A stretch of 64,000 nucleotides of DNA from Polyporus tsugae (GCA_024305745.1 JAHRBS010000010.1:1929501-1993500), one strand, 5' to 3'. Positions 1-12,721 are shown, numbered from the stretch's first letter. Notes: generated from the letters alone by a model not told the origin. Program-made: numbers and translations.

Positions 1-1536
1 GAAAACGGGTCGTATAGCTCCCCGGAGAATAGCCACTTGTGCAAAGTAGCGAAGAACGGTTTGGAAACCTAGAAGCCAGGTGTAAGATAGTAACTCGACG
101 GACGATAAAAAGCCTAACCTCTTCGAGTAGCTGATTTGTAAACCTGCGGATGAACGGGTCGCCATTCTCTGCATAGCCATGTATAAGGTTGACCAAGGCA
201 CCACCATGTGCGTCTGTGCACGTAAGGTTAGCCCGCATCGTCTTGAAAGCAGTGAGCAATGCAATGACCTCTGGCGCCCTCCACGCACACACTCATCATT
301 CGCATTCGCAGTCTCCAGTCCTCGATCCACACGTCAAGTCGCTTCAGAGTCAGCCCCGTCTCCTCTTCTCGTGGTCGGCCATCGTCGACGCCGTTCGCAC
401 GGCCGAGGTCATCTGTGGGTGGTACTCCAGCCATCTGCGACTCAAGAACGGCGATGAGCCTGTAGTATTCGGTAAGTTGCGTTTGAAGGTGGTGACAGAG
501 GCTCTGCTCGATCATGCCGACTCCGACCTTCCCTTCTCGATCACGGACAAACGAGTCGACACGCTGATATAGGTGCCCGACTTCTGCAAGCTGGTGTATC
601 AATGCTCGTGTGGGGGTAGGTATGTGATATCTCTTTGGAGAGTATGAGGACTGAGCGGACACGACTTTACAAGCGGACAGGCTTACTGGGTCTTCTGCGA
701 ATACGAGCTCCTTGTTCTGATCCGGATCCTTGGACACGGAAAATTGGACATATTTTCCGGAGATCCCCTGGAGCAGGTAGAGCGTATCGCGGAGGATGAG
801 ATGTTCGGGTATGTGTGGCTGACCTGCATGAGGTAAAGAATTCGCTCGCTTGGTCCATTCAGGAAACACGAACCTATTGATAGACGGTACTCTCGAAGAA
901 GATCGGCTTTTGACTTCCCTTTTTGTCCCTTGGGGGGTGGTCGGAGCTCTATTGGGGTAGTTGCTTTCGACGAAGCTCTCGACGGAGGTGGGGGCGCAAG
1001 TGAGGGGAGGAAGGAGGAGGGTAAGGGTGTGGGTGTGGGAGTCGACCCAAGAGAGTATAGGAATTGGAGGGAGGCGTGTTTTCTGTTCAACACAGGCTTC
1101 ACAGAGAGGTCTGAGCTCCATAATAGCGACAGGCAATATGCACGCGAACCTGATCCAATAACCTTGACAACAAGTTGGTGAAGCGGAGGGTACTTGAGCT
1201 GCCTGAGGCTGTCTGGAGAACTGGGCAAGGTTTGAGTGAGCCCGAGGGAGGGCATGGAGGAAGGTACCAACGATGGCGCTTTATCAAATCTTGCAAATGC
1301 CCTAAATCCTTCTCAACGGTGTGTCCTATGTGGCTGCGCGTGAACGTGAGTCCTCGACGCGCTTCTCGGCTCGGGTGTTTGAACGCAGTCCAAGCTCTCG
1401 AGAGGTATATCTAAATAAACGGGAGTTACCTGCTCAAGATCTCTTCGCAATGAGCCACTAGCTGGCGTTTTAGTCGTTCATCTTGTCGCGCGGCGGGGAC
1501 GAGCGAGTAAACGAGAGATTCAAGTGTAGCAGACAT
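1..1536 (-). CDS. Gamma-tubulin complex component 3 (GCP3/Spc98/Alp6), 5' part; gene continues past the left edge
   Basis: This gene encodes a core subunit of the gamma-tubulin small complex, which nucleates microtubules at the spindle pole body. The start ATG is at 1536 (MSATLESLVYSLVP), and the first exon runs to 1430, where a clean GTAACT donor follows. Downstream exons carry family hallmarks of the N-terminal GRIP1 half: LLQGISGKYVQF, then IEQSLCHHLQ followed by LTEYYRLIAVLESQM (about 540-410), then DAHGGALVNLIHGYAENGDP and FIRRFTNQLLEE (about 210-110), then VSKPFFATLHKWLFSGELYD (about 65-5). The C-terminal gamma-tubulin-binding half lies outside the window. The gene is divergent from the IQGAP gene, with about 650 bp between the starts. 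The family assignment is recognised from motif order. Several introns are clear, but I did not fix every exon boundary. Confidence 0.88.
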
Positions 1537-1714
1537 GGCAGATCATAGTCAAGCAGTGTGGCTATAGCCGCGTCGGGGCGCGACGCGGGACTCGCCCTAA
1601 GCTAAGCCACCCACGCGTTTACCGACCGTCTGATTATGATGTTGTCTTTTGCACTCACTCTCGAGTTTAGTTACTAACGTTCTGCGATATTTCGTGTTGC
1701 TTCATCATGTTTAG

Positions 1715-1923
1715 GAAATGCATGCGAATCCGACGATATCGATTCCTTCGAAGTCCTAGACCTTGGGCCGTCCATGGAGAATGCTGCTAAGCGCGCGTAT
1801 CTCACTCTTGTTTTCAGGCAGTTCTGGGATCCGGACTACAGAGTGGGCCGGCTCAAGAGGGCACGTCAATCTGGTGAATGTTTTGATCTATTCATGAGAC
1901 TTAGGTTGTATGCGAGGGGGTAA
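1715..1923 (+). other. Orphan reading frame with a J-domain-like stretch (gene fragment or unannotated exon)
   Basis: An open frame runs from about 1715 to a TAA at 1921-1923 in the gap between GCP3 and IQGAP. It reads DSFEVLDLGPSMENAAKRAY and continues LTLVFRQFWDPDYRVGRL. The order 'EVLxLxPS...KRAY...' resembles helices I-II of a DnaJ J-domain, and WDPD sits where the HPD loop would be, so the essential His is replaced. A plausible 3' splice site precedes it (TTACTAAC branch-like at about 1670, TTTAG at about 1712-1716), but no first exon with a matching phase was found. It may be a relic, a terminal exon of a small gene, or chance. The strand and frame are clear; the family is a guess. Confidence 0.28.
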
Positions 1924-2190
1924 AACGTGCACTCTGCGATCGCGGTGGATAGAGGGCGGGAGAGAGCAGAGTTCCCGAAGCGGTCGTCATCGGTCTCAAT
2001 CAACGTGCTCTTGTCTCCGCCCCGACTGACTCCATTTCGCACTCTCCACACCGCCTCTCGCGGCGACTACTGCTGCTTCACATTCATCATACATACTGTC
2101 CGCCTTACGCTCACCTTCCTTCTTGCATCCTCCTTTCCCTGCGGGGCATAACCCAGCCCCCGTTACGACCCTCACGACCACACGACGACC

Positions 2191-5100
2191 ATGGAGCGTT
2201 CCGATTCTACCTCTTCCAATGGCTCGGCCAGACTAAGACAGAACTCTGCTCTAGAGTCTGGGCAGTTTGCCTATCAGAAGGCTCTGCTCGAACGCACCTC
2301 CTCTCGTGGTGGAACTCTTTCTCGCGCAGGCTCACAGGCGAGAAGCAATCTTCTGACCACACCCACTGGGAATTCGAGTAGTGCAACCTCTACACCCAAC
2401 GCTACAAGAAGATGGACCCCTTCTCATCGGGTTGGTGGGAGCCTGGATATCAATGCCGTACGAGGCAAATGGGAGGAGCGTTCGAGGGCAGTAGAAGGTA
2501 CGGAGTCGGACAGTCGCTCCCAGACCACGGATCGCTCTGCGACCAGGACCCGATCGGATGCACCCACACCCTCCCCAAGCCGTTCCTCTACGGATAGTCC
2601 GTTGTGGTCGCGCTCTACTGACCGATTCGCGTTCCCCCCTGCATCCCCGGCGCGAAGCGAGACACTCCCATCCTCCGACTACTCCCCTTCTCCCCCGTCC
2701 AAGCGATACACCTTGCCTGCTCCCATTATCGCATCGCCGCTGTCCCCAAACAGCACAGGCCTGACCGTCGAGAACCTCGACTCCCCAACCTCGAACGGGT
2801 TCTCTACTCCGGCGCCACAAAGGATCCATCTTCCTGTGTCGACGCCGCTGCAATCCTCTTCCATCGCAGCCCTCCGCAACCTGAGTTCCTACACGCAAAC
2901 CTCGGATGTTCCGGCATATACCTCTCCGTCGCGTTTACACCGCTCGAACACGCTCGAGAGTATTCACCCGAACTCGACCGGCTCATCTGTTTCGTCTGAG
3001 AATTCTGCTCGCTCGATGACTACACCTCAGACATCAGTGCCAAACTCCCCGGAATCCTTTTCTGCAGCACCTCGACGCCGGCCACTTTCACTATATGGTG
3101 ACCGCGAGGTCACACCAACTCCCGCTTCCCCGGACAGGATTTCACGTCGTCCCCTCTCTAGCTTAGGAATGTCACGGACGACCTCTAGCTCTCCCGACAA
3201 GGGGTCAGGCTCCACTAGTGTCCCCCCTTCCCCTTCCTCTGCCTCCTCCACCGCTTCCTCATCAAACCCCATGTTCCCCACCCAGTATCGGAGCTCCTAC
3301 TTGGCCAAGAAGCGTGGTTTAGACAACCTCGGTACTGGGCAATCCGTTCGTCGACTTGAACGCATAGCAAGTGGCGACGCACCAGACGATTGGCTTGAGA
3401 ACATTATTCCAACGGAGCCTACTCTACCATCGCCTGAGAGAAATAGGTTCGGTGCCCGTGAGGAGAGGCTACTACGGACGCGTGACTGGAGGCAAGGCTC
3501 ACCTGAGCGTCGAAACCAACCGGAGCCCAAGCCAGAAGTCAAACTTCCGCCCCCGCAGGAGTTGGTGATACCTAGCGTCATGAACGCAGACGACGTTGTC
3601 GGTATACCCCGGCGGAAGAGGTTATTGCGCGACACCATACCTGGCAACGCACCCTTGCCCTCCTCCCGTCTCACCAGGGGCTTGTGGGCCGATGTGCAGC
3701 GACACCTCATCCAAGCCTACGAATACCTATGTCACGTCGGTGAAGCTAAGGAGTGGATTGAAGGCTGTCTGGGAGAGGAGTTACCATACGGTGTCGTGGA
3801 GATGGAGGAGCAGCTGAGGAACGGAATTGCTCTCGCGAGGCTGGTTCGTGTGTTCCAGGGTGAAGGCGCCGTTCGCAGGATCTACGAAGTACGTCCAGGC
3901 TACGTTTCTTGTCACTGGATCGTGCCATTGACCGTCGTCTTTCAGGCACCCAAGCTGGACTTCAGGCACTCTGATAACATTAACCACTTCTTCCTCTTTG
4001 TTCGCCATGTCGGCCTCCCAGAGGTATGTTCGAGAGACTCCTAGTGCTTGCACGCAATACTGACATTGTATTCGCAGGGGTTCATCTTTGAGCTGACAGA
4101 TCTCTACGAAAAGAAGAACTTCCCGAAGGTCATCTACTGCATTCACGCCCTCAGGTTCGTAATTTATATTTTCTCTTCCAGCGTTCCCGTACTTATCGAT
4201 ACTTCAGTCATCTTCTTGCTCGTCGGGGTCTTGCGCGACGTATCGGTAACCTGGTCGGACAGCTGCAGTTCTCCGACGATCAACTACAGGCGACGCAGAA
4301 AGGGTTGAAGGAAGCGGGTGTACCTATGCCGAACTTCGGGAACGTCGGACGCGAGCTCGCGAAGGAGATCAACGAAGAACCTGAAGAGGAGCCTGAGACC
4401 GAGGATGAACGTGGGTAAATGTGATTCTGGTATGATACACCAGCTGAGCAAGTTCAATAGGTCGCGATCGTCTCTTGCTGGAATGTGAAGATTCCATCGT
4501 CTCTCTGCAGGCTGCAGCACGTGCATTCCTTGTTCATAAGGACCAGGTCACCCAACGTGCGCGCATGCGGCTCGCAGAACGTTACGTCCCGAAGGTGCAG
4601 GCCGTCGCTCGCGCTGCTCTCGTCCGTAAGCAACTGCGGGAAGATCGCCGGCAGCGCCGCGACCTTACCCCTTTCATTCGGGCCTTGCAAGCTCAGGCTC
4701 GCGGTATGCTTGTCAGGAGGCAATGGAAGCAGCATCTGCGCAGGGTCAAGTCTGTTGCTCCGTACATTATGAAGGTGCAAGCGCAAGCACGTGGTGTCCT
4801 TGTCCGGCGCAAGTACCAGAAGCTCAAAGCCGCCATCAGAGGTTGCAAGGTATCGGTCGTCCAGCTGCAGTCTGTCGCTCGTGCTCGCATCGCACAGCGC
4901 AGCCACAAAGAGATCGCGAAGTCATTCGCCCAGCCCGTGGTTTTGGGCAACATCGTTGCCTTACAGGCTCACGCACGGGGTGCACTCTTGCGTGCGCGTC
5001 TTGCACGTCAGGACAAGCGTCTGGCTCGCGCAGAGTCAGGGGTAGTTTGTATGCAGGCTCAGATCCGAGGTGTTCTTGTCCGAAGACGGGTCCACATGCA

Positions 5101-8100
5101 GCTAGCGAAACTGGACGACATCACCAACATCATCGTTCGCATACAGGCAGCTGCTAGGACCTATCTGGCCCGGAAACGTCTCCTCAACCTCATCCGTAGC
5201 CTCCGTAAGGCGACTCCTGCCCTCATTGGTCTTCAAGCCATCGCCCGCGCAAGGCTTGCGCGCCAGCAGCATGCGGTCATGCACAAGGCACTCTCAGAGG
5301 TTAAGGTCGTCAAGTCCGTTGGAGGCTTCCAGGCACGTGCGCGCGCAGCCCTCGCGCGAGCTCGCCATCAAGAGCAGCAGAAGCGCCTCGAGTTCGTCGA
5401 GCCCGATGTTGTCGGCTTCCAGGCAGTCGCGCGTGGATACCTCGTCCGCCGAGAGTGGAACGCGTGGCGCAACTTCCTCCGGAGCAGCCATCCCCATGCC
5501 ACCATCCTGCAGGCTTTGCTCCGTGGTGCAATGCAGCGCAAGAAGTTCCGTGCCAAGATGCAGTACTACCGCTCGAACCTCGACAAGATTGTCCAGATCC
5601 AGTCCCTCTTCCGTGCCAAAGAGACCCGAGAGCAGTACAGGCAGCTCACGCTCGGTACGAACGTCACTGTCGGCACGATCAAGAACTTCGTTCACCTACT
5701 CGACGACTCGGAGGCGGACTTCCAAGAGGAGATCAAGGTTGAGCGTCTGCGCCAGGAGGTCGTTAAGCGCATCCGCGAGAACCAAGCGCTGGAGAACGAC
5801 GTCAGCGAGCTTGATGTCAAGATTGCCCTTGTCGTGCAGAACGTCAAGAACTTCGAGGAACTTGTGAAGGCGCGCCGACGCCTTGGTACTGATAGCGCGG
5901 CCATTCATGCTGCGCGCGCGTCCGTGCTCGCTGCCCACGGAGACCCGTTCGCGAGTCCGAGTACTCTAGACAGGACAGCCAAGCGCAAACTGGAGCTCTA
6001 CCAGCAACTCTTCTACCTACTCCAGACCGACGGGAAGTACCTGACGTGTCTGTTGACCAGCATGGCAGCAGAGGATAGCTGGGAGAAGAACCGTCGCATG
6101 ATCGAGCGCGTTGTTCTCACACTCTTCGGCTATGGCCAGGCTTCCCGGGAGGAGTACCTTATGCTCAAGTTCTTCCAGGTGAGTCTATCCCCATCGATGG
6201 GATTCACAAGCTCACGTTGCTCTTCAGACCGCTATACGTCAAGAAGTGGCTGCTGCAAACTCGGTCGACGACATCATTCATGGCCATCCCACGTTTATCA
6301 ACGTCGCTGTTCATTACTTGCGACCTAAGCAGACTGCGTACATCCGAGACGCCCTCCAGGGTGTCATCCGCGAGGTTGTCAAGGCGGATGACTTGGACCT
6401 GGAGACTGACCCAACTGTCGTAAGCAAGGGTTATCTTGAGGGACCGCGATACTTCCCACTCAGTTTGTTCCTAGATTTATCGCGTTCGCAAGGACCTTGA
6501 GGAAATGAGGGCCGGTGCATCTAACAACAGGGCCAAGGACATTCCGTTCCACCAAGCCCTCCAAGACCCCGACACGCGGGCTGAGTATATTCGTCGTAAG
6601 TTTCTCCCTACTGGGCCAGTTACTTGGGTGCTCAAATACAACACAGATCTGCAAGTGTTGCAATGGTGGACGGAAGAATTCGTCCGTGCAATCACGTCTT
6701 CCTTGTCGAAGATGCCGTTCGGGATGCGATACATGGCTCGTGAGACGCTCAATGCTGTGAAGGTACAGTCGCCCCCATTATCGAGTTCGCGGAACAAATT
6801 TCATACCCATGCTGTAGGACAAGTTCCCCGACGCCCCTGCGGAAGCATGTGCAGCCTGCATCGCAAGGTTGGTTTACTACCGATACATCAACCCTGCTAT
6901 CATGTAAGTGATTTGTATGTGACATGCCGTCCCAAATACTGACCCTAGCGTTAGCACTCCGGAGACTTTCGATATTGTCTCCACCACCGTCGACATTGCA
7001 TCGCGCAAGAACCTCGCCCAGATCTCCAGGATGCTTACGCAGATCACGAGCGGCTCCGAGTTCAGTGAAACCAATCTCGCGTACCTCCCCGTCAACGACT
7101 ACGTTCGCAAGACGATCACGTCCATCACCTCATGGCTCCTAGAAGGTTTATATACCCTTCGTCTGTTTTCTCGCTTCAGCTGACACCTCCATAGTCGCGA
7201 ATGTTTCCGATGCCGAGACCGAGTTCCATGCCCACGAGTTCCTCGACGCGACTATCCAACCAAGACCCATCTGGATCTCCCCCAACGAGGTATACTCTAT
7301 GCACAGGGTCCTGTCTCAGTATGTCAGTCAATTGGTACGATTTTCCAACGTTACTTTTAAAGTTGATAGCTGACTGTTAAGTGCCAGACAACTACCAAGG
7401 ATGACACCTTACGAGTCATTCTCGCCGAGCTCGACGGTGTTCCTAACGCCGGTAGTGACGAGCTGAACGAGGCACGAGATACCGCCATGGAGCTGCAGCT
7501 TTCGAACCGTTTCGCCCGCGTCAAAGGTAAGTCTTTGTCACGCTTCGAAGTACTGCATTTCTTAATTTTCGATAGATCCACGAGCCGATGAGAAGGCACT
7601 GTGGGTGCAAGCGAAACGGGCAGTGCTTGCCATTCTTCGGGTGCAACCAGCGAAGGACTTGGTGGAGTCGCTCATGCAGCCTGTCACCGATGAGCATGAG
7701 TACGTGTGGGAACGCATCTTGGAAGAGATGGAGCGGGACATGATGCGCCATCAACGACGCATGCCGTCCACTCATGGCGGGGATGGTGCTTACCGCCTCG
7801 AGGATATTCGATCGTACGTACTCCGCCCGCTCCACTTGTGCTTCATACTGACCTTGATCTGAATGTACAGCATGACATTCCGTGAGGTCAAGGCGCATGC
7901 TATTTACTTCCTCCTGGAGTTGGAGAAGCAGGGCAAGATCAGTCGCATGGATGGGTACCAGGGTATCCTCAACGCGATTGCTGGCGATGTCCGTAGCAAG
8001 AACCGCAGAAGGGTGCAGCGTCTGCACGAGAAAGAGAGCATGGAAGAATCTCTCAAGCACCTCGCTGACCGGAAGAAGTACTTCGAGGAGCAGATCAAGC

Positions 8101-8643
8101 AGTACCATGACTACGTTGAGACTGCCATGAACACGATGCAGCGTGGGAAAGGGTGAGCTTCCCCATTAATACCGTTCCACTGGTCGTTGCTGACAGCGTG
8201 ATACAGCAAACGACGTCTGCTCCCGTTCACGCAGCAGTACTTCCATATGCGCGAGCTTCAGAAAGCTGGAAAGATGCCTCAGTTCGGCTCTTTCAAGTAC
8301 TCTGCGCAACGCTTCTACGACAAGGGTATCCTCCTTTCCATCGAGAACTACTCGCCCCGTCAGTTCGACAAACTCGATGTCGTCATATCCTCGAACGCGG
8401 TCGGCGTGTTCACCTTCGAGATCTTCAACCACGCACTTGGCATCACCAATCGTATGGCTACTCAGGACGTCAAGATGGAAGACCTCTTGCAGGCCCAGTT
8501 CGAAGATCGTGCTTCATTATCCATGTTCAACGGCATTGCGAAGTTCCACCTGAATCTATTGTTATGGCAGATAAACAAGAAGTAAGTGTGCCCGACTGCG
8601 CTGTAAGGGGCTACGCTAACATGTCTCTAGGTTCTACCGCTAG
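2191..8643 (+). CDS. IQGAP-family cytokinesis scaffold (Rng2/Iqg1-like), 16 exons, one apparent frameshift
   Basis: This is an actomyosin-ring scaffold that binds actin, calmodulin or myosin light chain, and small GTPases. Exons: 2191-3888, 3946-4023, 4078-4154, 4208-4410, 4461-6178, 6228-6419, 6475-6595, 6647-6762, 6818-6903, 6955-7145, 7195-7335, 7388-7526, 7576-7813, 7871-8152, 8207-8581, 8631-8643, or about 1,889 codons. Order: a Ser/Pro-rich disordered N-terminus (about 1-490), a calponin-homology domain (about 500-645; NHFFLFVRHVGLPE, CIHALSHLLARRGLARRIGN), 13 IQ-like repeats (QAxAR-type cores, about 690-1080), a coiled coil, a RasGAP-related domain (about 1190-1480; YYRYINPAIITPETFDI) and the RasGAP C-terminal region ending NKKFYR. 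The GAP fold lacks an arginine finger (YLMLKFFQTAI at that place), as known for IQGAPs. The summed exons are one base too long; the frame breaks near 7320 in exon 11. Confidence 0.93.
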
Positions 8644-9133
8644 TACCTTTGACAGCGTGCTTTGTCTCCCTTGCTTTCTGTTGCGACGATCTGTTATGAC
8701 CTCACGGCTACCCTACACGCGTAATTATTGTGGTGATTTACCTACTCACTTGTACCGCTATGCATTAGCAAGACCCAGCTGTATCATGATGTTCAATCCC
8801 TGTCCTGAAACTCATTTCGTTTGTAACTACCGCATTATATTCTTCAAGAACTGAGTAGTATTCGGAGGTGTTCCGAGGTGGCCCGACACGGTCGTGTTTC
8901 CACCACCCTAAGCGAGGTCTGTCCCGATACTTCTGTGGGACCTGGACAAATTTGGTTAGGTTTATTGCGGACGAGAAGATGCTCCATCTCCCTGTGCGTC
9001 ATCCCCAGTCCTGAAAAAGCTCTTAGACATGCTGAGGCGTTCGGATCGCTTCTATCGTACACGTTTTGTAATAGGACACCTATTGAATGTGGCGGGAAGG
9101 TTCGGGTCTCGCTGTCCGTAGACTTCGTTCCAA
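8644..9133. other. Convergent 3' gap between IQGAP and MFS permease; no gene seen
   Basis: This is about 490 bp of 3' flanking sequence between two convergent genes. Only chance reading frames were found, with no splice or family signal. It must hold both polyadenylation regions. Confidence 0.7.
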
Positions 9134-11620
9134 TTATAGCGTAAAGCGGAAGTCAGGGTGCCGGTCGCCGATGGGTGCGCGAGTCTTCCCCGAGTCCCAC
9201 AACTCCTGATACTTCGTCAGATTACCGTGCCTGCGGCCTTCCGCGCGGGCCTTGTTCTCCCACACGCAATACATCCTGAGGACGGCGTAAGTGGGCGGCC
9301 GGTTGCAACAGGAATAGGTCGACGCTTACACGTTGCAAAGCATAGCAATCCAGGCGAGACAAACGAAGCCCAGCGTGACGCTGTGGCCGCGGATGTATGT
9401 CGGGGCTTGAGAAGAATCGTAAATGAATGTTGCGACGAAACCACTGGAAAGGCCGCGTGAGAGCCGGCGACGGTACCGCATAAAATGATCCCGATGCTTA
9501 CCCGCAGTTCGCGAGCGCGAGTTGGAGGGCGACTGTCGTTGCTTTCTTGTAGTGCCCTGCACTGTTATTCGGTAGAATTGATAGGATGCATGGCCCGCAG
9601 GGATATCTAAGGTAGTCTGGTTAGTCTTCCGAGATGACACCGTGCGCGTGAGTGGAACCTACATTCCCGTAGCCATCAGGAAGACTGTTGGAGTTTGTTA
9701 GCACGGGGCATAACAGGCGAGCAATCGAATACAAACCTGCAGCATAGCGTTGGACGTTATTCTGTTTGGACCATCCTGTCAGTATGAATCATTCACAATG
9801 CCAAGTACAATCCCGTACATTCGCAGCGATGGCAAGAATATATCCTGATTCACAGGTGAGCAACTTGCAACGGCACTCCCAGCCCGACCACTCACCCGCA
9901 ATGGAGATCGGCAAGAAAATGAGGATGAAAGGTCCTCGCCATTGAAGCTTGTCACTCGCAATCGCTACCACGACCGTGAAAACCGCAGCAGGGACGTATG
10001 GCGGGACTAGAAAATGCAGCTAAACTCTATGCTGTACAACATTATTAGCAAGTGTCTTGCACACTAACCTGTGTGCAGCTGGGCTTGACTTCCGGAGTAA
10101 CCAAGTCCCACGACAATAGTGGGCCTGTTGCAAGTATCAGAACAATCACCTTCAAGATTATTACTGGAGACTTACAGGAACAAGGAGAATGAGTACAGGC
10201 TCACGATGATACCCATGTATGCGACAGCCGTCATCCAGACCTGGGGGTCCTTGATACCTAATGTTTTGCGTCAAAGCCATACACAGTCATCGTGGAGCGA
10301 ATGTCCGCACCTCGAAGGACCTCACCCCACTCGAATCGTTCGTCCTCCGTGTGCACGGCGGTATCGGGCGTGTACACATCCATCTTGGTCTCGCTCGGTT
10401 TCTCAGGGTCCGCATTTTCGTTCATCACTCGCTGGGAAGGTCCAGAGAGCGGCCCGGTGCTGTTCACACCGAATGGCGTGCGCAGACGTTTCACTAATAT
10501 GATGAGCACGATCAGAACAGCGTGATCCTGTCAGTCATAATCATCATACTGACGGGCAAACTCCCGCTCTTCGTCAGTGAAGAACTTCGCCGACCGAATG
10601 TCCGCAGGTAAGAAGAGCATGGAGGTGAGCGCGATTATAACTGTGACAATGCCCTCGAGGATGAATATCCATCTCCAGCCAGACTGGCCGGAGATGCCGT
10701 CCATCTTGATGATCGCAGTCGCTAGCAGGCCTAGAAGTTGACATGGTTCAGAGAAGTGGGAGAATATGATCAGAAAACACCCACCTCCGAAAGCTCCTGA
10801 CAACGAAGCAGAGGCATAGAAGATGCCGACGCTATGGAAAGCTCAGCGCTATTCAGGGACGTGTCAGATAAGCAAGAAAGGTCTCCCACCGCTGCTGAAG
10901 TTCATGTGGTTTGTACAGGGTGCTCAAATATAGCATCTACGGCCGCCATTAGAATACAGCAATACCGGGAAGTAGCTTTACTCACGATGCCCGGTAAGAG
11001 ACCGCCTTCACAGAGACCAAGGAAGAACCGAATGGCCAGGAGACCACTGTAGTTCTGAACCAGACCACTCAAAGTGGTAACTGTCCCCCAGAGTGTTACG
11101 AGGAACGGGAGCCATCTGCTAGGTTTGAATTGCTTGAGTACCCAGTTCGACGCTGAAGGGGATTTGAGCGTTAGGAGCGGATGCAGAGAAACAGAAGCGC
11201 TTACGCAGCTCAACAAGAATGTAGGAAACATAGAAGACTACAGAGAGGGGAGTCAACGTTGCAACAGTGAACGCTGGAATAGCAAATGTCGCAAGGACCC
11301 ACTGGCGAGCGCCGTGTTGAACTCTTTGCCCTTCAGGTGCGTGTCCTGTTCCAAACCCGCGATCCTTGGCTCAATGAGTCTTCACTGTGTGACTACAACT
11401 GTAATGAGGACTTACCTCGCATTCCCAATATTTGTCCTATCAATGAAGTTGGCTAGCCACAGCTGAGAGTATGCCAAATCTTAGTAGTTGCCCATCAATC
11501 AGTCATAACGATGGCTGGACGTACGAAAGCCAACGGCGGCAGGACGTGGATATCCAACTTCCACAAGACACGACGGGTGAGCTTCCGCTCGTGTTGCTTC
11601 AGCGCCTCGGCCGTAGACAT
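9134..11620 (-). CDS. MFS permease, anion:cation symporter (DAL5/allantoate-type) family
   Basis: This is a plasma-membrane transporter of the DAL5-like fungal MFS branch, which takes up allantoate, ureidosuccinate, nicotinate, pantothenate and similar anions; the substrate cannot be read from sequence. The gene is split by many short introns. Recognisable blocks, in order: WKLDIHVLPPLAF | LWLANFIDRTNIGNAR, HLKGKEFNTALA, FYVSYILVELPSNWVLK, RPSRW-type KPSRWLPFLVTLWGTVTTL, IRFFLGLCEGGLLPGI, MLYLSTLYKPHELQQR, SASLSGAFGG, GISGQSGWRWIFILEG, LPADIRSAKFFTDEEREF, GYILAIAANNNVQRYAAVF, NNSAGHYKKATTVALQLA, IYDSSQAPTYIRGH, then the family tail WENKARAEGRRHGNLTKYQE, ending DFRFTL. The ATG at 11620 is the first clear in-frame Met, but coding continues upstream (RDLFDETAW) behind a likely acceptor at about 11655, so a short first exon, perhaps from the ATG at 11714, is probable. 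No inactivating lesion was seen. Confidence 0.9.
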
Positions 11621-12721
11621 CCAAGCGGTTTCGTCGAACAAGTCGCGGTAGCCTGGCAAGCAGGAATGGGAAGAAGGACCGAACACTGGTCATTGACGTC
11701 GACCACCCCGCCATTTATCTACGACTGCGTCGGTGTAAACAGTTTGACCGTGTCCTCCAGTTAGGCACAGATCCCAGGCCTATCTCGTCATCCAGCCCTC
11801 CTGCACGGAGGAGCAGCGCCCTACCATGACTCCGGGGTAGGTCACAAGTCCGGGGAAGAGATCTTGATCTGATATCAGCGAACGTACACCATCACAGCAC
11901 GGCGTTACACGACGAGTGCACCTATTTTGGGAGTCTCAGCTGACTATGGCAGGGCACTTCGAGCGCGAAGGACGGGTGTAGGTCAGTGCTCGCGCAACCT
12001 TCCGGGGCGATAACACCCACAGAAGATGGTAGAAATCCCGCGGCCGCCACGACTGCATTCACGCTTCAACGACCACGCTAATCAAACCAGAGTAGGCCAA
12101 ACTTACACTTGCGGATAAGTCTTAGTTTGGGTTGGCCTGGTATGTGTCATAGAGGGGATCGGGGAGGGGATTATGCGGGACCACCAGGACGCCCTCGTTG
12201 ACTCGCTTAGGCACGAAGTTCCATGGTTCTATAAAACCGTTTTAGTGATGCACCCGAGGGATCCCACATGGCCAAAACACTCACCTATCCCCCGAGGTTG
12301 AGAACTGAGAGGGTTTGACACATGGACACGAAGAGGTACACTACATATAGGCTGGCCGCTGATGATGAACTTTCCTGTGGGCAACGTGGCTTTACGCGCT
12401 AATCTGAATATGGCAATCGCGCCTCCCTCATTGACAAGCTCAAGCTCGCCGAGTGCACACTCCAATGCTCTGTATCTCATCAACAATAACCAGATATTGC
12501 ACAGTAATATAATGTGGCATCACCGTCCAAAATGGGTGCGAGAAGCGTTTGTCACAAGCCAGAGTCCGCGATATACCAAAACAGACGAAGCCGTTCATAT
12601 CGACGATGTCCGGGTACACGCCGAGAATAGCTATGGAAAAAAGATACGCGTACGGGTATGGTCCACGAGAGGCACGAGAGCGTGAGGAGTCCAGGAGCTA
12701 AAACGAGCGTGTGTGCGACGT
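11621..12721. other. 5' flank of the MFS gene / 3' flank of the peroxidase gene
   Basis: This stretch of about 1.1 kb probably contains the unresolved first exon of the permease (about 11655-11714) and its promoter. A GATAAG core lies at 12114-12119; this would suit nitrogen control by GATA factors, which is usual for DAL5-type permeases, but one site is weak evidence. Short frames on both strands between 12229 and 12685 show no recognisable family. Confidence 0.45.
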
